64,000 nucleotides of DNA from Syngnathus acus. Taxonomy: Eukaryota; Chordata; Actinopteri; Syngnathiformes; Syngnathidae. Every line of letters starts with the position of its first letter. Positions within the stretch are counted from its first letter, which is position 1. The stretch lies in assembly GCF_901709675.1 (NCBI RefSeq), contig NC_051095.1:8459956-8523955 (forward strand), read 5' to 3'. Made by a program: the position numbers and the translations under genes. A model generated the notes under the pieces. It saw only the letters and a program-made list of their open reading frames with translations, ran no database searches and was not told the origin of the DNA. Positions 49,358-61,248 of this stretch are shown in pieces.

Positions 49358-49958
49358 TCACTTCAGCTGGACGTGGATCTGCTCCACTTGCCACATCAAC
49401 AGCAAGTTGATGGTTTGCAGATCCTGAACTTGATAAGCAAAGTCCTGCTGGGGTCCGCCGTTGAAAGGGAGCTGGAAAGCGCCACTGCCACACTTGATGA
49501 CAATCTAGACGGCGGCAGGCAGAGTACGGGTTACTTTCTACAGGTTTAGAATTTGGGTGATGATTGAACGCCGACTTAGCGACGGACGTCACCTCGAAGG
49601 GGAGTCCTGGTCCAAAGGGGTTTTGTTGGGGAAGGCTCCCGGTCAGCTTGCTGCTCCAATTGTCTTTGACTTTGGCGTTCACGGCGAATTTCTTGGTGCC
49701 AAAGTCGACGTTCAGGTGCAGCGCATTGTTGTCCGTCTCTTTGCTGCTGCTGTCACGCACGTTCAGGTTGATCACCAGTCTGCGAGCACAAATGTGTCAG
49801 CTGCCTTCTTTGGCTGTGTGTGTGGTGGTGGTGGTGGTGGTGGTGGGGGGGGGGGGGGGGGGGGGTCATTACCTGGTTGCTTGGGGAATGGATTGTCCCT
49901 TGATGACGAGTGTACGGCCCATGCTGAGACCGCCCAAGCCACCTTGGAAGCCGCCCGT
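49358..49958 (-). CDS. Galectin-like protein with altered sugar-binding site, partial
   Basis: Three in-phase exons: 49958-49873, 49779-49593 and 49504-49358 (stop), 139 residues. The usual very short first exon was not located. The galectin frame is clear: GRTLVIKGQS, LVINLNVRD, ALHLNVDF, KFAVNAKVKDNW, FGPGLPFEIVIKC and a C-terminal strand ending IHVQLK. Galectins are cytosolic proteins secreted by a non-classical route that bind beta-galactosides. Of the usual ligand residues, H and N of HxN, the later N and the W are kept. The Arg of HxNPR is Asp here (HLNVD), and the WGxExR motif reads WSSKLT, so Glu and the second Arg are lost. Lactose binding is therefore doubtful. It could be a lens- or structure-type galectin relative. 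Confidence 0.8.
49818..49865 (+). repeat. (GTG)n plus poly-G run in a galectin intron
   Basis: About seven GTG/TGG units followed by about 22 consecutive G. It fills much of the 93-base intron between the first two mapped galectin exons. It can form G-quadruplexes, and the length may be misassembled. Confidence 0.9.
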
Positions 49959-50072
49959 CTGCGCGCACACACACCGGAGAAAGATGGGAACAAGTAGGCC
50001 ATGCACGCGCTTTGGGGACAGCTCCAGTGGACAAACAAAGGCATTTGGTTGCATGTCTAGATAGACACTATA

Positions 50073-50180
50073 CGGAGCTGCAAGCTACAAACCAAGTGAA
50101 AGAGCCTAGGCATTTATTTGGTTCAAACCCATTTATAGTTAGATGAAAGATTGGATGTTTAAATCATCACTTCAAAAGCA
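50073..50180 (-). repeat. Duplicated galectin 3' flank
   Basis: Shares TACAAACCAAGTGAAAGAG, GGTTCAAACCCATTTATA and TTGGATGTTTAAATCATCAC-type words with 49015-49100, in the same orientation about 1.07 kb away. This suggests a partial tandem duplication of the galectin 3' end. Confidence 0.75.
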
Positions 50181-51376
50181 CAAGAGGGCGACTCTGCCTA
50201 GCCTGTGTGATAATGTGTGACCTTATAGTCTTAAGTGAGAGCAACTCCTACGTATACGCAAAGAGTGTCATAAAGAAGGGAAAGCCAATGAAGTAAGAGA
50301 AAGGTTACAGCGATACAATGGCAGAGCTCAAGCTACCTAGCTAATCACAAGTGCCAAAGAGGCCTATTCTAATTGTGTTTACATTTGCAACAGCCTCATC
50401 ATTGTGATACTGACTCCATAGAGCATGACTCAACCACTAAACGCCGCCAAAGTTCAATGAAAGATTTACAGGAAATGGTATGGTAGGGCATCATCAAATG
50501 CTGCCAGACCCCGCTGTGATATTTTTGCACCTATGGCCAGTCAGGAAGTACGTGTGCCGTCATGAACAGTCATACAGACACTACTTCACACTTCTCACCC
50601 CCCTCGCATCATGGCTCTTACTTTATATGTGAAGTTGACACTTGTTTTCCGAGAACTACAGACTTCCAACTCTAATCTCCACAGACAAAGACTTAAGACT
50701 CTTAAACCATAAAAGCATTCATCAAGAGGAAGAAATCAAATCTAATCGTTATCAAACACGGACACATGATTGAAAATGGCCTCCAAAAGGCCATCTTCGC
50801 GGCAGCCAACTTGACATCATTCGTCAGCAGACAACCTTTTGGATTTCCTTATAAAAAACATATTGTGTTCACGTCGATGTCCTGCATGGATTCCAGCGCG
50901 TCTGTAAATGTTTCAGCCATGTCAACTTTACGCCGTTCCCATCGGCTGTGTTCACTCCCACAATGGTGCAAACACCGATTTCCACCTACGTGTGTCAACC
51001 ACAAGAAAGAAAATCCCACCCATGCGGAAGGGGGTTAGATCCTTCCGATACTTTTGGAGGGGAATGCGAGCAGAATGAACATGTAATAAAAAAAAAAAGA
51101 TCCAATTCAACACAAACGGTTCATGATTTGTTATCGAAGTGACGAGCATATTATTTGTAATTCTATAAAGTTCACAAAGACAATTCAATTTAAGAACATA
51201 AAGCATACTGGAAATATTTGGTGGACATATTTCCACTGGGTTGAGCTGACACATAAAACCACTAATGAAGATGTCTGTGAAACAGTCTCCTCCTCTTTGG
51301 TGTGAATGGATTTCAGTAAAAAAAGAAACGTTCGATGCCGTCTAGATGGAGTGCTGTTCACTTGCTGAGTGTCAAA
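50181..51376. other. Intergenic region before the NITR cluster
   Basis: No galectin or Ig exons recognised. It may contain the missing first galectin exon and the promoter of the first NITR gene. Confidence 0.45.
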
Positions 51377-53283
51377 ATGTGGACGGCGCTTCATCTTCTG
51401 ATTCTACTGATCCCATACGGAGGCAAGTCGAAGCTCAAGGACAATGGAGTCGCGTGTACAGTTTACATCACTCTTTTTAACATCTCTACTTTTTTTTCTA
51501 CTCAGGATGTGTTGGTGGTCCGGACTTTACGACAAAGACGATTGCAGTTGGACAGAATGTCTCGCTGAATTGTACCTATAAAGTGCAAACGTTAAATCTT
51601 GTTTGGATCAGACTTGTTCCTGGAACTATTCCTGAAATTTTATTTGGATCGTCAAATACACTTAAAAATGAGCCATCAAAACGTGGACGTCTCACAGCCA
51701 AAAAAGAGTCTGGAAGGTTTGTTCTGCAAATTAGTAAAGTGCAGAAAAGTGATATTGCAATATACTACTGCTTGAGAGTGACTTACCCGGAGAAGTTTTT
51801 GAGTGGAACATTTCTTCAGGTCAGAGGTAAAGTAAGTACATTGTAAGATGGTTTTGGAAAAAAAATGCCATTCTTACATTTCTTTTCATAGATAATGAGA
51901 CTGAGATTCAAAACTTGGGGTCTGATGAGAGCCGACCAGGACCGTACGAGAGCTCACAGTGCTCCGTCCTCCATCCCGTCCGTGGCACTGAAAGTTGTAC
52001 AGATGGACACAAAGTTTATTGGTTCAGTTCTGGAACTAACGGCGTACTTGCCAGCTTCGTTTATGCTCATGAGCAGTGTGAAAAGGTCAGAAACGACTTG
52101 ATGCAGAAATGCGTTTACGCTGTTTCGAAAAACGTCAGCTCTTCTGATGCCCGAACGGACGTTTGTGCTGTGGCCACCTGTGGAGAGATTTTTATAGGAA
52201 AGGCAACAAATAAAGGTAAATATTTCATTTTCAGTGGTATCAATTGTGTGCTTTTATGTGTAAATGATGATTTGTTTTCCTTACATCGTCCAGCTCAAAA
52301 TGCCAGCGGGTGTGATACATGTCAGTATGTTGTCTACGTCTTGGGTGCTGCTTTGGTCTCAATCGTCATCTTTTTAGCCATCCTCATCGAAAAGAGAATG
52401 ACACAAAAATGCTTTGGCTGCAGAGGTAAGAGATTCTCAGCATTATTAATTTTGAGGGCTTCTCAAAGCTTTTACTTTTTAGCAAAGAGAAATCCTTCCT
52501 CAAAATTTTAATACCAAATAAACCAGGTGTATCCTTAAATGCTACAGGAATTAAAAAGTTGACAATTTTTCACAAAACAAGTCATAATGTTACTATAACA
52601 AATTCAATCAAAGAAAAATGAGGTAATGTTATGAGAATATAGCAGAGATAGAAAAACAAAAACAAAAGGCTACCAACGTATCAAGTAAGTCATACTTTAA
52701 CAAGTGAACTTTAAAAATTTAAGTTTGGCGCAGTCTTAATACATATTTTATTCTAGATATTTTCTTTTTCCAAGAAAAATAGGACTTTATTAACAAAAAT
52801 ATGCCTTTTCTTCTAAAAGCAACAGGCCTTTAATCCTGTAATAATAATTTCTGTTGTTCAAGTAAAAACTTTATTTTTGAGTTTTGAATTGTTTTGTGGG
52901 TGTGTCTGTGACCATACGCGAGAAGAAAATATTACAGCAGAATTTATTGCATTTTTTTCTGGGGACCTCCAAGCTACGGCTCGCTAATGATTGCTTTGAT
53001 GCATTTTTTCCCCGATCGTTTAGCTTGTTCACAAACCCATGAAGAAACATCCAGTCATGTGAAGCAAGTAAGTAGAAAAAAAGAATTCAGCAGGTTTTCA
53101 TCTTCTTTTCATGGCACATGCGTCTTGTTTTCTCAGAGAGACGAGGACTCCTTGGTTTATTCCGTGCCGAAAATCAGTACCAGGAAAAGTGGTAAAGCGA
53201 GCCAGACGAATGCGAGAACCCCAGAGGAATTTTGTGTATATTCCGGTGTTCATTTGTACCCAAATGATCATGCTGTTGAATAA
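51377..53283 (+). CDS. nitr: Novel immune-type receptor 1 (NITR), long tail
   Basis: Six exons: 51377-51422, 51506-51826, 51892-52215, 52294-52425, 53024-53067 and 53137-53283, all in phase, 337 aa. NITRs are fish-specific cell-surface receptors, thought to act like NK receptors. Signal peptide MWTALHLLILLIPYGG. A V-type Ig domain (about 16-122) has SLNC, the IRL strand, FVLQISKVQKSD and YYC. The second (I) Ig domain (about 123-230) has extra cysteines and the NITR hallmark CAVATCGEIF. The transmembrane helix (about 245-262) has no charged residue. The tail has LVYSVP (Tyr 297) and CVYSGV (Tyr 324). The latter resembles an ITIM but has Cys at the -2 position where related genes have Ser. The J-like FGxGT motif is degenerate in both domains. 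Intron 1 starts with GC. Confidence 0.88.
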
Positions 53284-54063
53284 ATTGGCAAAATTACTCA
53301 AGAAAGAAAAACTACCACGATTGTTTTAAAATATTCAAATGAATAAAGATGATCAAAAGATGTGTATTTACAGGCTTTAGTGTCCCATCACTGAGAACTA
53401 TTCATTGTTTATTTTTTCCAACATGTGTTTTTGTGGCGCTCACCACTACAACCAATAAATATGCCCTGAAATGCATATGTAGTGTTGTTATCATTTCTCA
53501 ATGCTTCTTTCATTCGGGGTGAAGGCAAAGAGAAGCCGTAGTTTTGTGCCTCGCTTCGGCTTGAAGATTTGTCAACCACAAGAAGGCTTTGACTTTCCAT
53601 GCGGCAACTGTGGCAGGAGGCCTCAACTGTTTGAAAGTGAGTAAACAAGTACGTGTGTGTGTGTGTGTTGTGTGATTTTTGGTTAGGGTGCCTGAAAGGT
53701 GTGTGTCTGGGATAGATGGAAATTCTATCTTCATAGTCATAGAGGTCAATTTAAAGCCTGTTAAAGATATTTTCTTTTAAAAGGAATGAAAACAAAAACA
53801 ATTGGTAAAAAAAAAAAAAAAAAGTCCGTAACTTAACAATAAACTGTGAAGTGAATTTAGATAGCCCATTCAACTTTCAAGGTGTTGACGTTGTGACCAT
53901 TCAAGAGTCTGAACAATGAAAATCTCTGGAATCATCACATTTTTTTGTTGAGTTCTTTTTTTTCAGGGCCACCGATGGTGTTATGTGACGCTCCGTGAAA
54001 ATGGGTCACCAGTAGAAAAAATGCAGCGGAAGCCAATTTTCTGCATTTCAGTGTCACGATAGT
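53284..54063. other. Spacer between NITR1 and NITR2
   Basis: Contains the NITR1 3' UTR with AATAAA at about 53342, a (TG)n patch at 53653-53668 and a poly-A run at 53806-53823. No gene seen. Confidence 0.5.
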
Positions 54064-55904
54064 TTGCAACCTGCAGATGTCTTCATGACTGAGTGGATCG
54101 ACAACACTCGGGTCAGCCTCGCTGTCACGATGACCGCCGGACTAACTGCACTCGTACTTCTCAGCGCGCCATGTGAGTGCAGCATTGGTAACATTACTTA
54201 TGTAATCTCAAGATCAGATTTGAAGAATAATTGTTTCCATTTTACTTTCCCAGCTCTGATTCAAGCACTGGAGCCAGTGTCTTTGGTCAGCGTGGAAGTT
54301 GGTCTTAACGTGACTTTTGCATGCTCACGCACCGAGAATACGGGAGACATATTTTACTGGTACAAGATAAAAGTCGGTTACGTGATCGAAACCATCGTGG
54401 AGGGCTACTTTGGAGAACTATTCCTTCGAAGTCACTTTCAAAACGGCAGATTCACAAGTTGGCACACAGGAGACGTTTACTTTTTAAACATCGCCAATGT
54501 CAACAAAGAGGACGAAGCCACGTACACTTGCCAAGCTGGCACCTCGTACAACATGCGCTTCATTGGCAGTACACATTTGCTTGTGAAAGGTAAAGACTTT
54601 ATGTTGCGCATACTTCCCGGTGGTGAAAAACTATATGACCCCCGATGGCGTCACACGTCAATTGACTGAGGCGGAGCATTTTGGGAAACAATCTTCTCTT
54701 TTTCTTCAGTCACTCTTTTCACACTGCACTTGAGCATGTGTCTCATTGAAGGTTTGGGAGTTCATGTGAAGGTCGGGAGCAAAGGTTGATTCATTTTTGG
54801 GTCAGGGTTTGTTTAAGGTCAGCCAAAAGCCCAAAATATAAACCGACTGAGTGCAGTGTGAAAAGAGCTTCATCTTCCCCATCAAAGGGTGACACTGGGA
54901 ACAAGTTCTACTTCCCATACATTGCAGGTCCCATGCACAAGTCCTTCAACGTGAAGCAAATTCCGCAAGCCATGTCCGTCGAGGCGGGCCAGTCGGTGAC
55001 GCTCCAGTGTTCCATTCTCTCAGAGAGCAAGGAGAACAACAGTCTGTGTCCGGGTGAATGCAGCGTGTACTGGTTCAAATCCGGATCACAAGACTCCTCC
55101 TCGCACATCATTTACACCGAGGCAGATGATGAAAAGGCACAAGGGAGCTGTGTCTACCATCTGTTCAAACTCATCCAGAACTCGTCCGATAGTGGGACAT
55201 ACCACTGCGCGGTGGCAACATGTGGGCAGATCCTGTTTGGCCAAGGAACTCATGTGGAGATACGTATGTATTTGAAATTTGAAATTAGCATGCAATGACA
55301 CCGACCCCAACATCTTAAAGAACATCTAGGCAACAAGTGGTTCTCCCAAAAGTAGAGTTTGTTCCAGACCTAAAAATAGTGTGCAGGTGGGATTTGATAA
55401 TAAAGTAATAATTTGATGTTCTTAATCACCTGCCCACTACCTCAACCTAAATAGGTGTCTTAGTAGACACTGGGATGATGGACAAGTTCCTCTTTTTTGT
55501 TTCACAGAATAGGTTGGGCCTTACGACTTCCTGTTGCGGCGTGACTCTCTAACACCATCTTAGGGTCTAAAATTAGCTTCTTCTCATACATGTTCACTCA
55601 AAACAAAATGTCAGTAAGTACAGAACCCAAGCATCTTAGAAGTGACCTAAAAAGAGCTACTCACTCAAATTTAAGGTTATTCAGCTTTCGGGTGAAATTT
55701 TCAAAATATATATAATAAATTATTAATTTATTTGTTTTAGTTTACATGAAATTAAAATGTTGGCTCAATCAGAGGCAGTTGTGGCACATCTCATGTGGTT
55801 TTGTGTGATTGTCTATTTCAGAACAAGATCTGAAACCAGTCGGCATCGTGCTCGGGACTCTGCTTGCCTCTTCCGTGATTGTGGTCGCTGTTGTCACGAT
55901 CTAG
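54064..55904 (+). CDS. nitr: Novel immune-type receptor 2 (NITR), no cytoplasmic tail
   Basis: Four exons: 54064-54172, 54254-54589, 54928-55263 and 55822-55904, in phase, 287 aa. The Met at 54130 (MTAGLTALVLL) gives a better signal peptide and 265 aa. The V domain has VTFAC, FYWYK and DEATYTC. The second domain has SVTLQCS, YWFK, SGTYHCAVATCGQ and a textbook joining-type motif FGQGTHVEI. The last exon encodes PVGIVLGTLLASS and VIVVAVV and then stops two residues later. There is therefore a membrane helix but no tail, no ITIM and no charged residue for an adaptor. It could be GPI-anchored, signal through a partner, or have unseen alternative 3' exons. It is more diverged than the other three copies. 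Confidence 0.85.
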
Positions 55905-57216
55905 TTTCCATGCATTTATTGTGAATTAAATCTTGATCTTTGGAACAAAACATGCACTGTCTTCATTCAGCTCACATTTGTTTTTTTTCTGTGCATTTTC
56001 ATGAATGTGACAATTCTCTGCTTAAATCTCAGCAGAAGAACGCAGATCCAGTTTGACCTCACATTCAATATATTTTTATTGTTTGCTTCAAATCGAGCAG
56101 TGGATCTTTCATGAGGAATGCATTATGAAAAATGAAATAGCAGACAACGTTATTTTGCACCCAGCGATGTAATTTGTCCATATTTAAAATGTTTGCCATA
56201 TCTGTTTTGGAAGTGTGTGGTCCTTTGTGATCCCCGCTAAAATGTTGTCTTCAGTTCATATGACAAGCATTTTTGGGGGAGGAAGCTGGGACTGGGACAA
56301 AAAAGTAATATCTTAAGCTGAAGAGAACCAATACAAACGCGTTAACACAGGAAAGCACAAAAAAAAAAAAACAGAAACGCATGCACACACGCTTCGAACT
56401 TCCTGCCACAGATGCTAAATGGAAAGTTGAAGGCTCGTCGTGGATGACGCTTGTAAATGAATAAAAAAAGAAAGCGTGACCTCGTGAGATTTCGACTTCC
56501 TGTCCAAATGATCCCTTCAAGCACTACAGCATCATTGTTAAAATCAGAACAGAACTATTTACCGTTCATTTATTTCAAGATTAAACATTTTATTGTTTGC
56601 AATGACAAGCGACAAAACATGTTGAAAATAAAAATAAGTTGTCATAATTTTCACATAAAGCACATGTTGAAGCCTTCATTAAGACTTTTGCTTGTGATGA
56701 AACCTGGTCATTATCATCAGTCATTGAATGACAAAAATTCAGATTTTTTTTCTTAATATAGTAACTTGTCCAAAACTATTCATCATGATTGCTGCATTTA
56801 TGATCTGAGGAATTGTAAACTATATTGTTTACTTATCATTAGATCCAACTGATCTCATTGACTGAATTTTAGTAAATATTTCCAACTCTTTGCTTTTAAA
56901 TGTCTTAAATTATTTAGTTTGTGTTTTTTGTGTCTTGGCTTTCAAATGCCTTCAATTATATTTTTTGGGGTGATTATCTTTAAATGTATTTTTAGGGACG
57001 CGAAGCGCATTGAGTTACCTTGTGCATGAAATGCGCTACACAATAAGGCTGCCTTGCCTTAAAACATATTTTCTAATTGAGAGCAATCACATGGTTGTTA
57101 CTTTTGTTCATAAACACACCAAAAATGGTTCTTTCCTGACTGTAAAAAAAATAAATAAAATAAAATAAAGGGTCTGGTATGCGAACGTTTTCGAGCATTT
57201 TATCATTTCCGCCTTA
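55905..57216. other. Spacer between the + and - strand NITR pairs
   Basis: AT-rich DNA between the convergent 3' ends of NITR2 and NITR3. A short tail-like word around 57000-57055 (GCGCATTGAGTTACCTTGTG, then ATGAAATGCGCTACACAATA) is a common dispersed repeat end. No gene seen. Confidence 0.5.
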
Positions 57217-58835
57217 TTAAGCTTCGCGAAGGCAGACGTCGGTATACGTGCTAAAACCCTCGTTTTTTCTCGTTCTCGTTTGCCTGGCTTTGCCACTTTT
57301 CCTGGCAACGATGGTCGGCGCGGAATAAACCAAAGTGTCCTCGGTTCTCTGAGAAAACAAGTCAGACGTGTCAGAAGAAGAAGGTGGAAAGGGAGCAAAC
57401 GTGGAGAAACTTTCGACTGACCTGCTGCGCTCCACTGCATGTTTCTTCTTGAGTTTGCCGACAAGCTGAACATCGAAAAGAGAAAGTCTTTCAAGTAGTG
57501 GTTCTTAAATAGGACTCACGAACCAGAGTTTTCTTAGTTCCATGACATAACTTGGAATATACTATGCAGACTTAAATGTGTGTGTACATATACAAGACAC
57601 GTCTAGATCTAGGCATGGCTCAAGTTTTGTCTAAATCACAGGGCCCGAGTTTGACACTTCAAGTCAAAATTGTGGCAAAAAACTTTTCCATTTGGAGACT
57701 ACATGTGCACATTCTCTTACCTTTGCAGTAAGAACAGCCTTTTGTCATGATCTTGCATATAAGGAAGGCTGATATGATCCCACTTAAGGCCAAAGCAGAA
57801 CCCAAGACAAAGATGACAGACCTATGTATATCACATTTGCTGCCATCTGGATCATGGGAAAAAAGAAAACATTACAGTGATTTGCACTTTTTAAAATCTG
57901 TACTACTTGACAATTCTGATATCAAAATATTAGATTTACCTTGCGTGATGACCTTTGTTGCCTTTGCCATAAAAATGTGGCCACATGTGACCACAGCACA
58001 AGAGTAGGTTCCAGCGCTGACGTTTGGGAAAGTGTGAACGCATTCCTGCATGGAGCCCTTTGCAACTTTCTCACATTCGTCATGAGTGTAAATGAAGTGG
58101 GGATTCGAATCTTCTGGTCCAGCTCTGAGCCAATAAACGTTGTGTCCATCTGCGCACGTTTTACTCCCAGAGCGAGAGACGACCGAGCAGCGCGAGGTCA
58201 CAGATGGTCCCAGACGGCTCTCGTCAGACAACAAGTCATGAGTGACAGCAAAGACAGAGGTTTTTGCTTCTGGAAAATCTGAAAAACAGAATTCACCTTT
58301 AAGTATAGTATCTGGAAATTTCTCAAAGCCCAATGACATATTGTCAATTTGTCAAAATTACCCTTGACCTGCAGAAATATTCCTTTCAAAAATATCACAT
58401 CATGAATCCACGGTGTCCAGAGGAAACAGTAGTAGAGCGCTGTGTCACTTTTTTGCACCTGACTAATTTGCAGAACAAACTTCCCTGGCTCTTGCTTGAC
58501 TGTGATACGACGTCCACTCTTTGACGACTCCTGTCTTGTGAAACCACCGGGTGCGTTGTGACCTAAAAATTCAGGAAAAGTTCCAGAAACAAGTCGAATC
58601 CAAAAAAGAACATCTCGCGCAGTGGTGTCATCTCTGAGACATTCCAGAGAGGCATTTTGTCCAACCGCTGTCATCTCTGTCGTGAAGGTGGGACCACTTG
58701 TGCATCCTGAACAGAAGTAAACCAAAAACAATGATGTTAACAAGAGCGATGAACATGACTATCCCCATTGTCCTTGAGCTCGGACTTGCCTCCGTATGGG
58801 ATTAGCAGAATCAGCAGATGAAGCGCCGTCTGCAT
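57217..58835 (-). CDS. nitr: Novel immune-type receptor 3 (NITR), inhibitory type
   Basis: Six exons: 58835-58790, 58706-58362, 58269-57940, 57846-57721, 57465-57422 and 57348-57217, in phase, 340 aa. Signal peptide MQTALHLLILLIPYGG. V domain with SLEC, LFWIRL, KFVLQISQVQKSDTALYYC. I domain with DGHNVYWLRAG, SAGTYSCAVVTCGHIF and the usual extra cysteines. An uncharged transmembrane helix (VIFVLGSALALSGIISAFLI) follows. The tail carries LVYSAP (Tyr 305) and a canonical ITIM, STYTDV (Tyr 332), so an inhibitory role through SHP phosphatases is likely by family analogy. The J-like motif at the end of the V domain is degraded (FLKGIFLQV). Intron 1 starts with GC. The gene and its flanks are a clear duplicate of NITR4. 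Confidence 0.9.
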
Positions 58836-58910
58836 TTTGTCGTCGTTTCAGCAAGTGAGTGGCAGTCCCTGCACACAGCATCAAATGTTTATTGACTTGA
58901 ATCGATTCAC

Positions 58911-58970
58911 ACCAAAGGGGAGGGGACAATTTCAAAGACATCTCATTGGTCGTTTCAGGCGTCGACCCAA
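58911..58970 (-). promoter_or_regulatory. Conserved upstream block of NITR3
   Basis: A block 75-135 bases upstream of the ATG is nearly identical to 62905-62966 upstream of NITR4. It contains AGGGGAGGGGACAATTTCA and an inverted CCAAT box (CATTGG). This is a good candidate core promoter, though common descent of the duplicate could also explain it. Confidence 0.5.
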
Positions 58971-61248
58971 CCCGACGGAAATGCGTCCACCAAAACGTTC
59001 CTGTAAGTTTGCATTATTTTCTGACAGTCAAGCCTCTGATTGAACGACACCCACATGCTCATTACTTAACCAATAAACACGAAGCGTTTGTGCTGGATGA
59101 TTCCAAAACAAGATTGATATGTTCTTTACACTTTCTTTGAATGACACACTGAAGTGTGGTCACACGGATCCTGTATTGTACATTAAACCTTAGCTGGGAG
59201 TGTTTTGACAAAACCCCAAAGGTGAGATGAAAGTCAGAATTAAAATTGTATGATGATTTTCATACCTTTGAAAATGATTTTAGTGAAGACAGCAGAATCG
59301 AAAAGTGGACAATTTGGGCAGCAAATAGCACTCCTATTCCTATGCTAGGTGGGTAATCAACGGGTCCTAAAAGGTTGCAAACACTTGCAAATGGTTGCAG
59401 ACAGTTTTTCTTGTCACGTGTTCAAAATTTCTTTGCGAAATGAAAAAAACATTGGCAAATATTACAACTGTTGCAGAACATTTTTTGTTTTTAATTTATT
59501 TATTAATCTCCCGGGTCGCTTATCATTACGAGGGTCGCGGGAGTGCTTGTTGGCAAACTAAATATGTTTTGTAGTTTATTTTCCTGATGCTATCAGCATT
59601 GGGTGTTAGTTTGAGATCATAAGTGGACTTCATATTTGTCCAAATTGAACCTTTCCATCACTTTGGTGAAGAAAAATTGTGATCAATGAAATGTTTTCCA
59701 GCAAATTCCAGCCGAACCCTTTATTTTTTTTCACCATCATTTGTCTTTGATTTTTTTGCATCTGTGTTTTCTTTTGAAAATCCACCAAAGTGACGAAAAT
59801 AACATGAAAGTACCGTTTAGGTTTTGTATTTAACAAATAAAATGACAAGTTCGTTCAAAAAGTAACAGGCTTATATGAGAAGTGTGGAGATGTGCAAACT
59901 ATTTGTGTATGACCGTTTATGATGCAACGTGTATTTCCTGACTAGCTGCATGTACAAAAATGTCACAGTGTGGTCTGACTGCATCGCATAATCAAACACA
60001 TGTTGCTGTGTTCCCACTTGTGAGGACAAGTTAGCACCTAGCTGGGCTGCCTCCACAAGCCAAAAGCGTGAGAGCCTTCTGAGATTCCGCTTGGTTCAGT
60101 TATTTTAGTCTGAGATGTATGTGTTTAATACACACTACACCAGGGGTGTCAACCTTATTTGTGTCGTGGGCTGCATCATCAGTCATCAATGATGTCAACC
60201 CAAATAAATGCATGAATGTCTCATATTATATACAGTGTAGGCGACACAACAAACTGATGAATGACTAGTTTTGAAATAAGAGACTAGTAAGAATGGTTTA
60301 AATTTTAAAATAGATGAATGTAACAAAAATGGCTAGAAACATCTCTATTTTTAAAAGTGAAGACATTTTGCAAATTTAGTATTGACACAAAGGCGATACA
60401 GAATTTGTCTTTGCGGGCCAAATATAATTACACTGTGAGCCAAATTTGGCACGCGAGCCAGAGCTTGACACCGCTGCACTACTTGTTGAATGACTTTATG
60501 AGTGACTACTAAAGACTAATCTCAATTCCAATCTCAAGTCTGGACCATTTTATACGAATGGATTATTCGATGCGTGACTGACAGCAGGGCCGGACTGCCA
60601 AATGAGCACACCGGGTAGTTGAATTTCAGGTTACACAAACTCAACCCTTGTTGCTGTTGATGACGAGAAAAAGCACTCTGTACAGTTCTTCATCCTGTCT
60701 GAGTGTTCAATTTGAAGCAGGACTGAACACGCTGGCTTCACTCAAACTGAAAGAAGTGGACACCTTTGTTGAAATCAGAATATGACATTTATTTCATGAC
60801 TTCCTATTTTTTGTTGGTGCAGGATTAACGTCAACGTAAGCATGTTGAAAATAAACCACAACAGAAACCATACGTTGTTCTCATTTGCACATACAGCCTT
60901 AACATATTATTATTTTATTTTTTAAATGAAGAAAATCCATTGTCATGAATCATTGGAGTCTTTAAAATGAATGTGGTACTTAAAAACAATAGCTCGAGTC
61001 CATTTTTCACATCTTCTAATCCTTATCACATTTGCAATCTCACTACCATTGTAATACAGTTTTCTTGTCCTTGATGAAGCAATTTATTTTCTTAAAAATC
61101 ACTGCAATCATTCTATTTTGATTGACGGAGGTTGAACAGTGATATTTTAGTCCCATTATGCCAAATATGATTCCTTGCACTGTAAAGTTTTGCAGTACTT
61201 TTGAAATGTGAAAGATCGTAGTGCAAACTTTGCATTAATTTGGTCTCG
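58971..61248. other. Spacer between NITR3 and NITR4
   Basis: Contains a hAT-like MITE (60141-60476) and otherwise AT-rich DNA. No additional Ig exons seen. Confidence 0.55.
60141..60476. mobile_element. hAT-like MITE
   Basis: A 336-base element starts CAGGGGTGTCAAC and ends with the inverse CTTGACACCGCTG. It is flanked by near-matching 8-base direct repeats, CACTACAC and CACTACTT, as expected for hAT target duplications. It has no coding capacity. The sequence GAGCCAAATTTGGC just inside the right end is typical of fish copies. Confidence 0.8.

Noticed and set aside
49557-50064. Two long + strand frames with Gly/Val runs
   Set aside because: They are antisense to galectin exons and run through the GTG/poly-G tract.
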